Source: Phaseolus vulgaris
Lineage: Eukaryota; Streptophyta; Magnoliopsida; Fabales; Fabaceae
Assembly: GCF_000499845.2 (NCBI RefSeq)
Contig: NC_023753.2
Location: 20,316,918 to 20,380,917 of the forward strand
DNA length: 64,000 nt
Reading direction: 5' to 3'
Part shown: positions 33,001 through 43,435 of the stretch, one piece after another
Layout: every line of letters begins with the position of its first letter
Numbering within the stretch: position 1 is the first letter of the stretch
The notes under the pieces: model-generated
What the model was told of the DNA's origin: nothing
Database searches by the model: none
What the model saw: the letters and a program-made list of their open reading frames with translations, nothing else
Translations under genes and position numbers: made by a program

Positions 33001-35460
33001 TGCTCTTCTTTACCAGCACGATGTTGGCCAACCACTCAGGGTACTGCACCTCCCTGATATGGCCTGCAGCGAGGAGCTTCTGGGTTTCGTCCCTAATCGC
33101 CTGTCTCCTCTCCTTATTGAACTTCCTTCTCCTCTGTCGTACTGGCCTCACCTGGCTGTCCATCGCCAAATGATGGCACAAGAAGTCGGGGTCGATCCCG
33201 GGCATGTCCGAAGCGGACCATGCGAACGCATTCAGATGCCGCTCTATCACCTTGGCGATCTGGTCCTGGAGCTCAGCTTCCAGACATCTTCCCAGCTTGA
33301 AGATCTTTCCCCCGATTTCCCTTTCGAGCCACTGCTCGACGGGTTTTGGTCTGGTTTCTCTGGCGATCACCGCCCTGGCGATTCCCAGCTCCCTCGCTTC
33401 CTCAGGGCGATTCCTCGCCTCTTCTTCCTCTAGACCGGCGTTCCCCTCCCCCAGCTCAGCATCGATCATCACCACGTCGCTTCCGGCGGTCTCCTCTATT
33501 ACCGTCGGCCTGGGCTTCACACCGGGAGGCGGGGTGGTTGTCACGTAACTCACAGACCTCTTGTTCTTCAGGCTATTCTCATAGCACTTCTTTGCTTCTT
33601 TCTGGTCGGATTTGATGGTGATCACCACCCCCTCCATAGACGGCAGCTTCACCTTCATGTGCCGGGTCGAAGGTATAGCGCCTATTCTGTTGAGCGTGGG
33701 TCTTCCCAGCAGAATGTTGTATGCTGAAGGAGCGTTCACGACAAGGTACTTGATTTTCTCTATTCTCGAACCCGCCTCATCTGTGAACGTAGTCCTCAAC
33801 TCAATGTACCCCCTGACCTCCACCTGGTCGCCAGCGAAACCGTACAAACACCCTCCATAGGGCCTCAGCTGGTCAAGGGGTAGCTCCAACTGCGTGAAAG
33901 TCGGCCAGAACATCACGTCTGCCGAACTTCCTTGGTCCACCAGAACCCTGTGGACCTTCCTTCCTACTGTAATCAGCGAGATGACTATGGGGTCGTTGTC
34001 ATGAGGCACTACGTCCCGAAGATCTTGCTTTGTGAACGTAATGTCCACATCCGACGAGTGGTCCTCAAACATATCCGCCGTCATCACAGACCTCGCATAC
34101 TTCTTCCTCTGCGATGCGGTGCATCCACCACCCGAGAAACCTCCTGCAATGGTGTGGATTTCTCCGTGGGTAGGCATCTCGTGCTGCTGAGCCTCACCAC
34201 CTGCGGGCTGGGAGCTCGACGCGCCCCCGTCCTTCTATCCAGCAAGTAGTCGTTTAGGAACCCGCTCTTGACCAGGTCGTCGAGCTGGTATCCTAAAGCC
34301 AAACACGAGTCAACGGTGCGACCAAAGCCCTGGTGGAACTCGCACCAGGCGTCTGGCTTCGGTCCCAACACCTTGTCGCCCACCTTCTCGGGCGCCTTCA
34401 GCCTAGCTGATATATTGGGAATGGCGATCAGATCCGCCAACCCCATGACAAACTTATGCTTTGGAGGGCGATTATACTCCCGACGTGCCGGCTGAGGGCG
34501 CCCTGGGCCCCTGCCCTTGTTCTTCCTTGGATCATAAGGATGGCGAGTCCTCTGATCCCTCTTGGTCGCCGCTGTCTCCAGCACCCTCTATGGCTGGATC
34601 CTGGTCTGGGCACGTGGCCTAGCGGGGGCCACGCTTCCTCTCTTCTCGGCGACCTCACTTTCATCGGCGATGTGGGCCACCGCAAGTCGCCTAACCTCAG
34701 CAAACGTGGCGGGGTGAGCCCTAATCAACGCCTCACAGAAGGGTCCCGACAGCACGCCCTTCTTGAATGCGTATACCAGCATCTCTTCGTCCTTGGCCGG
34801 CGAGCGGACCATCTGCGCCCCAAAACGATTCAAGTAGTCCATGAGGGACTCTCCATGGTACTGCCTGATGTCGAACAGATCATAGGACACCCTGGGCGGC
34901 GCCTTGTTCACTATATACTGCTCGATGAAGATCTTCGAAAACTGTTGGAAGTTGGTTATGTGACCTGTAGGCAGGCTCACAAACCACTCCAGCGCCGTTC
35001 CCTGGAGTGTGCTCATAAACATCTTGCAGTACACGGCATCCGACCCTCCTGACAGCATCATCTGCGTGTGGAAGGTGGTGAGATGTGCCTCAGGATCCTC
35101 CACGCCGGTAAAAACAGCCTTCGCGGGTACCACACTCGCAGGGATTGGCGTGTCCGTAATCGCCTGAGCGAAAGGCATAGGGAAAACGCGAGGCAGCGCT
35201 GACGGCGCGACCTCTTCAGCGACTGGACACCCTCGCTGCTCCTGAAGAGCTTGACGCAGTTCCTCAGTCACTCTGCTAAGCTCTTCATTCCTGGCCCGAG
35301 AGGCGACCAGGTCTTCGTGCATTCTCGCCTGCTCTATACGCGAGGCTTCCACATTCGCCTGCAGCGAACGCATGATTTCTACAATCTGTGCCATAGTCAT
35401 GGCGCCTTCAGCAGCAACGGGCGCAACTGGACTTGAACGGTTGCTTCTCATTTTTCTCAT
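30030..35460 (-). pseudogene. gag-pol of element 2 (stops and frameshifts)
   Basis: Same domain order as in element 1: gag, protease (VDQGSSADV), RT (YVDDM), RNase H, archaeal-type RNase H (SVDGSSNQQ keeps the catalytic Asp), integrase with intact HHCC and DDE regions. The breaks are a TAG at 34588-34590 in gag, a one-base loss in a G run near 34228, stops around 31240-31246, and a one-base loss near 31213 between the second RNase H and integrase. The 977-codon stretch 34177-31244 (late gag to RNase H) and the integrase stretch 31238-30030 are each open. The pol C-terminus is four residues shorter than in element 1. Confidence 0.85.
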
Positions 35461-35589
35461 GAAATCTTGACGAATCTCAGAGAGCGACGAACAACACCTT
35501 CTTCAGCGACGATCGATTCAGTGATCAATCGGTCAGAACTTCGCGAAACTTAGAAAAGCCTCAAGAACACAGCGAACCTTCACAGAAAC

Positions 35590-35770
35590 TCGCAACTCCA
35601 CCAAAAACCAACACTTCCTCCACGAAAATCCGAACGAGCAACAGAACTCAGATCTCACCGATTAAAACTCGCGTCAGCAGCAAAAAAACCTCACCTCACC
35701 GAACAAAAACTCAAACGAACGGTGGAAAACGCGAAATTACCGAACAAAACCTAGATGAACAGCGAACAAT
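35590..35770 (-). repeat. leader tandem repeat of element 2
   Basis: Counterpart of 18507-18695, with units containing CACCGAACAAAA and CTCGCGT/CGAACG on the plus strand. Confidence 0.55.
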
Positions 35771-35850
35771 GGTTGCACCAGCACACAACCAAACAAAAAC
35801 CGCAGAAACCTCCAAGAACTCACGCTGTGGATGGGAACAGGTTTTACACG

Positions 35851-35868
35851 GCCCCACGGTGGGCGCCT
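35851..35868 (-). promoter_or_regulatory. primer-binding site (tRNA-Lys) of element 2
   Basis: The minus strand reads AGGCGCCCACCGTGGGGC, two bases from the LTR end, matching tRNA-Lys(CUU) at 17 of 18 bases. Confidence 0.72.
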
Positions 35869-35870
35869 GA

Positions 35871-36782
35871 TGATCCTGCCTGTTGACCAAAACGCTGGAG
35901 CTTTGCCTCGTCAAACTTGGATCGACTTCTGCACCGTGTCAGCCTCCGTCCTTCACCGCGATCCACCTCAAGAACCTGCAAAAGACGAAATGGCGCCGCT
36001 GCGGCCGATCAGGCTCCGACGCCCAAGTCAGCGACTGAACCACCAATTACTTAAGAGTAAAAACTCAAGAACTCTAAGGGACCGTGACTAGTTCTCTCTC
36101 AGCGTACTCAAGACTCGCAAGCGTAAAGAAACAATCTGAACGTGCGTACCTCAGAAGTTCGTTGGAAACTCTTATATACCTGGGCACTTTCTCTCTCCTG
36201 GCAGTTACACATCTGGACACGTGGCTCGCATCCAGCTGTACACGTGCCATCATCTGGAGCATCCTTGACTTGGGCGCTATTTCTTACTCTTCAGGTTTTT
36301 TGGCTAAGTTACTTACGCATGATACAACTCAGTGCATAGTTGCCCTGGAGCGTGATCTCTTCTGGGTGGCGAGTTCGGGTGCCTTCGTACACACCTCCCC
36401 TGTGGTCTCGCCGGCCGCCTTCATGATCTGCCCTACCTGCTTCACCGTGCATGTTCAAGTAAGCTATCCCCCGACCTCATCTTCTGGCCAGCTGGGAAGT
36501 GTCTATCTGCCTTCATCTCCGGCGATGTCCTTGTTTCGGCGATCTCTAATCACTTGGTCGCCTAGGTTCACATCTGGTGACTTCATCTTCAACCCGGAGA
36601 CCGCCGGTTTAGGTGTGTTGGAGATCGGAGCACGCCAACTTAATAACTGGCGACTACACGAACCCCCCCGCCCCCCCCCCCCCCCCCGACTTCCTTCTCT
36701 TCTGCCAACCGGGTGTCCCATCCAACACGCCTATATAATAGCTCGAAGCCACGTCATCACTTCCGACTACCAGGGCGGTACA
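35871..36782 (-). repeat. 5' LTR of element 2
   Basis: This LTR is 912 bp. It differs from the 3' LTR by about a dozen substitutions and by an expanded C tract at 36663-36687 (seven C, one G, seventeen C) against about twelve C in the other copy. Confidence 0.88.
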
Positions 36783-37200
36783 CTTTCTAAAAGTTTTTAA
36801 GTCCCCATCGCTTTTCGGCGATTGGCGGCATCAGTTAAAGTTAAAAGTCCTCATCGTCTTTCGGCGATCGGAGGCACCAACAACGTTTAAAAGACCTCAA
36901 CGCCCTCGCGCGTCCTGAGGCGAGAAAGAGATAAAGTCCTCAGTGCATCCAGGGGAGAGGAGATGTAATCCCTGGGCAAGTTGAGGCACCAGTTAAAAGT
37001 CCTCAGTGCATCCAGGGAAGAGGAGATGTAATCCCTAGGCAAAGTAGAGGCATCAGATAAAGTCCTTCTCGCCGTCGAGCAAGTTCAGGCGAGATAAAGT
37101 CCTTCTCGCCGTCGAGCGAGTTCAGGCAAGATAAAGACCTTCTCGCCGTCGAGCGAGTTCAGGCAAGATAAAATCCTTCTCGTCTCGAACGAGTTCAGGT
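36783..37200. repeat. tandem-repeat spacer of element 1 (right half)
   Basis: It starts with the right CTTTC target duplication. Two units with CCTCATCG(T)CTTTCGGCGAT follow, then two to three with GTCCTCAGTGCATCCAGG, then four with AGTCCTTCTCGCCGTCGAGC and GAGTTCAGGC (about 37055-37200). They are the same arrays as in element 2, read on the other strand, with different unit numbers. Confidence 0.7.
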
Positions 37201-37801
37201 ACGGTGTAGAGGGTGGAAAAAGTTTAAAGGATGACAAAGGTAGGTTCGAAGAGAACGCCTAGCTATCCGGCTTATTGTTCTGAAACTCAGGGAGGTAGAG
37301 AAGGATGCGGAAGGCGCCTCTACCCCCAGATGAGGGAACAATAGCCAAGTTATGAAGGCAAAAGGAGGCTTACATCGCCGGGACCCGATGGCGATCAGAG
37401 GAGATTCAGGCGATGGCAAGAGTAAGGGCCCGTTTTGACGAAGCAGATCAGGTGAACTATGTCTTAAACTATCAGTTGGATTGAAACTTGCTGTTTAGTA
37501 AGTAGTTTCACACTGAAGCTCGTTGCCTTAAGTTCACAAGTTATTAGAATGCTATCGTTCGAAAGTTGATAGTTTGATCGAGTTCGAAGCAGTAAGTAAA
37601 CAGTTGCGCCCGCAGAATTGCTAAGTCAAATTTGTTTAAGCGGTTTTTACAAGAAGAAGCAAAGCAAATAGAGAGACCATATGAAGAAGCAGAAAAATTT
37701 ATAATAAAGTGGTATCAGTTCGAAATACATAAGCAGAAAAGAAAAGTTATTACAAAGTTTGTGCAAAAGAAAATAGGCAAAGAAGTGATGGAGGGAAGCA
37801 G
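37201..37801. other. spacer of element 1 before the antisense ORF
   Basis: No gene. It is homologous to the 28641-29235 region of element 2 in opposite orientation. Confidence 0.5.
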
Positions 37802-40397
37802 CTAATCTTCAGAAGGAACGATCTTCCCATCCACCACTTCATTACATATTGACACCATGGAGAGGTCGAGCTCGGGATACTGGCAGGCGACTTGCTCCAG
37901 GGCGGTGTCGAACCCAGCGGCAAGGACTTGGGCGGAGCTCAGCTCAAGCTCTTCATTTTGTTGCTTGAACCCCTCGGTTTGCTGCTTCAGCTCGTCAGCT
38001 CGCTTCTTCAGTTCTTCATTTTCCTTACGAGTCTGAGCGAGGTCATCAGCAACCTTCTTGCCTTCTTCCCGCGCCTGGGCCAGCTCTACAGCAATCTTTT
38101 CATTCTCCTCTCTGGCTTCGGCGAGTTTAGCCACAGCGTCATCCCTCTCCTTTTCGACCTTTCCTAGGAGAACCTCCCGATCAACCGACCTTTTTTCAAG
38201 GCTCTCTACCTTGGCTGCATCCGCTTTTATTGATGCCTCCAAGTCAGCCACCTTGAGCCGGTAGGGAACCAGCTTACTCTCCAGCTCGATCTTCTCTTAA
38301 GCTAGGAGGTGCAGTTTCTGGCGTAGATCGGAGGTCTCCTTGCGTGCAACCCTCAACTCGGCACTCATGGCGTCCTCCACCCTTGAGTGGTCGATCTCCG
38401 CCATCATCAGGTTATAAGACAGCTTCTCCGCCTCGATTCTTATCAGGCGATTCTCCTCTTCGAGTATGGAGATATCATCCTGAAGTTTTTTGTTGGAGCT
38501 CTCCACAGCTTTTGTTATGATAGAGGGGAGGTCCTCTGCCATCATTTTGAGCTTAGCCGTGAAGGGCCCCCAGATTCCTTTGACCGCGAGGGGAAGGCTT
38601 GCAGCCGCTGTTGGTGGAGGTGCTGAAGGAGCCTGGTGTTGACTCTCACCACCACCCTCTTGAATTGGTTGATGAGGTTGGGCTTCCTGGCGTGGTGGTG
38701 ATGTGGGGGACTCAGTGATGAGTATTGGCGAGTGATGAGCGCCTTCATCCCCACCTGCTGCAGCTTCAGCGATTGAGGTAGTTGAAGGAGGACCCTCTCC
38801 AGTAGATACGAATGGCGTGGAGGCGCTCGGAGGGTTCTCCATGAAGTTGGGCTCGTTGCCCTCAATCGCAGGAAGTGCAGCTGCCAAGGGTACTGCTTGG
38901 ACTGGCGGTGTTGGAGCTGAGGGAGAAGGCGGTGTTGGTGTTGGTGTTGGAAGAGCAGGTGGTGGAGAAGGTGCCACCCTTCTCATTTTGGTAATGAGGC
39001 CGTCCTCAGTCGCCTCATCGTCCTCTTCTTCATCTTCTTGGACCACTTGAGGAGTTTTCCTCTTTGGTTTCCTCAAGATGAGCTTCTTTCGTTGAGGAGC
39101 GGGCAGTGCCTCGGAAGGAGCTGGGCCTTGAGGGGGCGATCTGCCCAGGGCAACGGCGATCTCCACCACCGAGTTTGGCACGGTTTGAGAACCCGACGCC
39201 AATTTGTGGGTTCGGGCGAGCGCCCTCAATTCAGCCAACTTGCCTTTGCCCAACATGAGATCTGCACAGTGCAAGAATATACAAGTAAGAGGAGAGGCAA
39301 AGGTGAAATGAGTGTACGAGTGTGTGTGCAAACGAGACAAACAAATGGTGCAGGAAATAAAAACCAAGTCTAGTGCGCAACAAGCAGAACGCCCATAATA
39401 GACAACAGAGATGCAGCACAAGACAAAAACCTAGATTTTGAGGTAAGTACTAACCTATGTTGGCTTCAAGTTGGTCCTCGAGGAACTCGAAGGAGATTAT
39501 CGCGGAGGTGGGAAAGGTGATGTTAGCAGCCGCTACGCTCTTCCAAAAAAGGCAGAGGTCCCTGTCCAACTCGCCCATGTTGTCAGGACTTCTTGGCCTT
39601 CTGAAGTTCTCTTTGGAGTCCTTGTTTCCCTTGTTTACCCAGTACAAGGGAAAGCCATCGAGCAGCGAAGGGTCTTGATCGTTCTGGCGCACTTGGACGA
39701 ACTTTCCCTTCCAATCTTTGTAAGATTGCTGGAAGATAGAGAGGATCGATCTCCCAGCAATCCCGTTTAGGCTTACCCAGGGGCGGTCTCCAGGATTTTT
39801 GGCCTCGAACAGGAAAAGGAAGACGTCTACCGAGGCCGGTAGTCCCAAATGCGCGCACATGATCTGGAATGCCCGCACGAATGCCCAGCTGTTGGGATGG
39901 AGCTGGGCGGCGGCGATGTTGAGCTCGGTTAATAGTTCCCGTTCAAAACGGGTGAAGGGAAGCCTGAGTTTCACCTTCTTGAAGAGAGTAGTGTAAATGA
40001 AGCAGAACAACTCGCCGTTGTTCCCCTTGTCATCCGCGCAGATTGGCACGTCGGGAGGGCATGGCAGCACCATCAGCTTGTTGTCGTGCTCCTTGTGGAA
40101 TGAGAGGTTGGGTTCGTCCCCTTTCTTCAGCCGTAGGACCGCTAACGCAGAGTTTACTGAAGAGGTCTCCTTCAGCAAAGTTGGGGTGGCCCAAGGGTAG
40201 AGTTTCTTGTAGTCTAGAGTGGGAATGGGGGCTCCTCCGGCGAATGGTGGAGTTGCCTGAGCAAGGTTGGGACGAGAGGTTGTAGGCCTCTCAGCCTGGG
40301 AAGAGGGGGCACCGGAAGCTCGCGGTAGGTTATGTGCTTGGGATGGAGGGTTTCGTGATGAAGGAGGAGGATTCGCGGTGGTCTTTGTACGAGCCAT
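37802..40397 (-). pseudogene. antisense ORF of element 1 with one premature stop
   Basis: On the minus strand the exons are 40397-39455 and 39261-37802, with the same GT-AG intron position as in element 2. Length and frame are kept, but an in-frame TAA at 38297-38299 (Gln in element 2) removes the C-terminal part of the coiled coil. The N-terminal 'gypsy-type transposon' domain is complete. A longer frame from 40565 exists, but the homologous start at 40397 is preferred. As it is a single substitution, the lesion may be recent. Confidence 0.72.
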
Positions 40398-40983
40398 CGC
40401 GGGAACTGCAAAGGAAAAAGAAAAAAGAAAGATGAACGAAGGTTGTAGGGATCGACTCGATTGTGGACGAAGGATGAAAAACGAACGAACGAGAGTTCGT
40501 TGTGATGAGAGTAATGGAAGACGAAGCCCTAAGTTACGAAAAGGAAGAAGAAGAAGAAGAAACAACCCACAGCGTATGCACCAGGCAGATAATGGATGAT
40601 GCGAATCGGTTAAAATGCAGCAAACATCAACAGAGGAAGTAAAAGAGGTACCTTTCGATGATCAGACGAGCGTTGAAGGGAGTTGGGGATTGAGAGAGTC
40701 GAAGAGCGTCGTGGGTTTGCAGAGAAAACTTAGAACATTTCGAGAAGGCAGAAAGATGATGAAACAGTAAAAATGAAAGGGTTTAAGGGTTTTTCAAACG
40801 TTTTCGGAAGCGCAAACGACAACTAAAGATGACCGTTGATGAAGCCACGTGTCGAGCGATTGGAAAAGGTGTTTGGTGGAGCGTCAGAAAAGCAGAGGGT
40901 ACGAGCGTTTGGAATTCCGTGCCAGCGCCACGCAGATCGGCAGTGACGTGACCTCTTAGTCTTTTCGCTGGACAAGTCTTCGC
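40398..40983. other. leader/promoter region of the antisense ORF in element 1
   Basis: Non-coding. It contains a GAAGAAGAAGAA run near 40544-40561 and the conserved CACGTG (40846-40851) and ATTGG (40859-40863). Confidence 0.45.
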
Positions 40984-41001
40984 TTAAGACTGGGGGGTTT
41001 G
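40984..41001 (+). promoter_or_regulatory. polypurine tract of element 1
   Basis: TTAAGACTGGGGGGTTTG immediately precedes the 3' LTR, which starts TGTACTGCCC. Confidence 0.72.
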
Positions 41002-41929
41002 TGTACTGCCCAGGTGGTGGGAAGTGATGACGTGGCAGCAAGCTATTATATAGGCGTGTTGAACGGGGCACCTGGCTGGCAGAAGGGAAGGAAGTCAGGG
41101 GGCTCGTGTAGTCGCCAGTTATTAAGTTGGCGTGCTCCGATCTCTAGCATACCTAAACCGGCGATCACCAGGTTTGAGATGAAGTCGCCAGATGTGAACC
41201 CAGACGACCAAGTGATTAGAGATCGCCGAAAGAAGGACATCACCGAAGGTTCAGGGAAGCTTGTTCCAGGCTTTCGAAGTAGAGGATAAAGTTGTCAGAT
41301 AGTCATTTCCTAGCTAGCCAGAGGTTGAGGTCGGGGAACAGCTTACCCGAACATGCACGATGAAGCAAGTGAAGTAGATCATGATAGCGGCCGGTGAGAC
41401 CACAGGGAAGGTGTGTATGATGACACCCGTATCGCCACACAGAAGAGATCGCGCTCCAAGGCAGCTATACACCGAGTTACTCCTCGCGTGGATAACGTAG
41501 TCGAATAAAGCCTGAAGAGTAAGAGGTGACGCCCAAGTCAAGGATGCTCCAGATGGTGACACGTGTACAGCTGGATGCGAGCCACGTGTCCAGATGTGTA
41601 ACTGTCAGGAGAGAGAAAGTGCACAGGTATATAAGAGATTCTAACGAACTTCTGAGGTACGCGCGTTTTAGAATACTTCTTTTACGCTTGCGAGAACTGG
41701 AGTACGCTGAGAGAGAATTTTGCACGGTTCCTGTTCTTAGTTTTCTCTTAGTTTTTTGGTGGTTCAGTCGCTGACTTGGGCGTCGGAGCGCGATCGGCCG
41801 CAGCGGCGCCGTTCTGTCTTTTGCAGGTTCTTGAGGTGAATCAAGGTGAAGAACGGAAGCTAACACGGCGCAGAGTCGATCCAGATTCGACGAGGCAAGG
41901 TTCTTGCGTCCCAGTCAATAGGCAGGATA
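41002..41929 (+). repeat. 3' LTR of element 1
   Basis: It aligns over its full length with 17465-18393, with about 27 substitutions by eye. Its end reads CAGGATA instead of CAGGAACA/CAGGATCA, so the terminal CA has been lost or altered. Confidence 0.85.
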
Positions 41930-43435
41930 AAAAAACGTTTCATAATTTCCATTTCTTGATGTCATGTCATATTTGGAATGGTCATCGAAAACTGACCTTG
42001 TAATAACAAAGTTGGTAAGAATCACTCATTATCCGAGACAATTCATAACCTCTAACCTTAAATCAAGAAATACATAAAAGGTTTATTAAAACTAATATAT
42101 CGAAACTATCCATTAAAAAAAACTGCTTATTATTCAAGATGGTTCAATTTTAAAATGTAGATAAAATATAAGCTTGAAACCAGTTTGAAGAGTTTTTATT
42201 TTGGCACCTAATTAAAATAAATTTGGTTGTTATAAACATGATATTTTAATATTATTATTTTTATTTATGTAGTAAAACTGATTTTAATAAACATGATATT
42301 TTAAAAGTGTATAATATTTATCAATCATAAATTGTCATTGATGCCTGATCTTTTATAAAAAAATTTGTTATTGATGTTACTTGTTTATTATAAAAATTAA
42401 TTAATTATTAAAATAGACCTACAGTACAACTCTTTTTATGTTTTTTATTGTAAGATATGGCTAGAAAGTCAATAATGGATTAAAGGATATTTCGTTGTCG
42501 TTCATAGTCATGTCTTAGTGGCTGAGATCTGGAAATCGTGATATGTTAAAATTTAGAATTTTATAAAAAAAGAAAATTAAGAGAAACAGAGGCCGTTAGA
42601 TTTGAAGTGCCAGAAGCTATGATTGCGAAAGCAGCATTGCCAGTTTTGTCTCCCGTCCTCTCCAGAATCTTGTAAACCTAAAATCAATGGATAAGATTCG
42701 AAATCAAAGAAAAAAAACGTGTCATTATTCCCCTTTTCTTTAAAGTTTTTATTTTCTTATAAATTATTAAAAAATTGTTTGTTTTCTTCTTTAACTAAAT
42801 GAAAATAAAAAAGTATTTAGTAAAAATAAAATAAAAACTTCAAATATTTTAAGATGTATTAAAATATTAAATCGACATTCTCTTCAGAAGTGCTGAGCAT
42901 TTTAAAAGAATGAGAATATTATTTTAAAAAATATAAGCGTTGACCATTTCAGGATAACATATTTTTATTACTTAGAAAATTTTTAATCTTTTAAAAAAAT
43001 TGTCTGACATTATAAAAAATAGTTTTGTTGTTGTTGTCAGTTTATCATTTTTAATCTTTTAAATGATTTAAACAGGAAAATATGGTAGGACTAAAGTCAG
43101 GAAAACCAAAAAACATTTTATCCAACATTTTAATATTATGTAAAATTTAAATACTTAAACTTTTTTGACATCTTAAATATTGTATTTTTATTATTACCTT
43201 TTCAATCTACTTATTAATTTAAAGTAGTGAAGAGAAAAAAAATACTTTTATTTTTTTTTAAGAAAAAACTAAAAAAGAAAATATAATTTATTTAAATTTA
43301 ATCACAGAAGCATGAATGGTAAAGGTTTATGACTTGGAGCTGTAATGATGATGTGTTTTTTCTTATTTTACTTTGTTATATCAATATTTAAGAATGGGAT
43401 GAGACAGCCATTTTACATTGAAAAACCCAACAAAC
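41930..43435. other. intergenic AT-rich region upstream of NADKc-2
   Basis: The first bases contain the right target duplication of element 1. No gene is visible. Positions 43100-43435 are the probable promoter of NADKc-2; I did not find a convincing TATA box. Confidence 0.45.

Larger units (their letters stand above)
24554..36782 (-). mobile_element. element 2: Tat-clade Ty3/Gypsy retrotransposon nested in element 1, opposite orientation
   Basis: This is a complete 12,229-bp copy. On the minus strand it has 5' LTR 35871-36782, primer site 35851-35868, gag-pol 35460-30030, a tandem-repeat spacer, an ORF antisense to the element (plus strand, 26046-28640), polypurine tract 25452-25466 and 3' LTR 24554-25451. 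CTTTC at 24549-24553 and 36783-36787 is a perfect target duplication. Joining element 1 across it restores the collinear order seen in element 2. The LTRs differ at about 1.5% of sites plus one C-run length change, younger than element 1. Confidence 0.9.
17465..41931 (+). mobile_element. element 1: Tat-clade Ty3/Gypsy retrotransposon, split by element 2
   Basis: 5' LTR 17465-18393, tRNA-Lys-type primer site, leader repeats, gag-pol 18874-24328, post-pol spacer to 24553. After the nested element it resumes at 36783 with the tandem-repeat spacer, the antisense ORF, the polypurine tract and the 3' LTR (41002-41929). Without element 2 the copy is about 12.2 kb. AAAAC lies at 17460-17464 and at 41932-41936, consistent with a 5-bp target duplication, although an A run makes the right boundary ambiguous. 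Having two RNase H domains (one with RT, one archaeal-type before integrase) places it in the Tat lineage. The LTRs differ at roughly 3% of sites by eye. Confidence 0.85.

Noticed and set aside
24554..36782. Elements 1 and 2 as one element with an inversion
   Set aside because: Perfect CTTTC duplications flank 24554-36782, both LTRs of element 2 face the same way, and element 1 is collinear once it is removed. Insertion explains everything; an inversion does not.
40398..40565. N-terminal extension of the antisense ORF in element 1
   Set aside because: The homologous region of element 2 has a stop in this frame, and the start at 40397 is shared by both.
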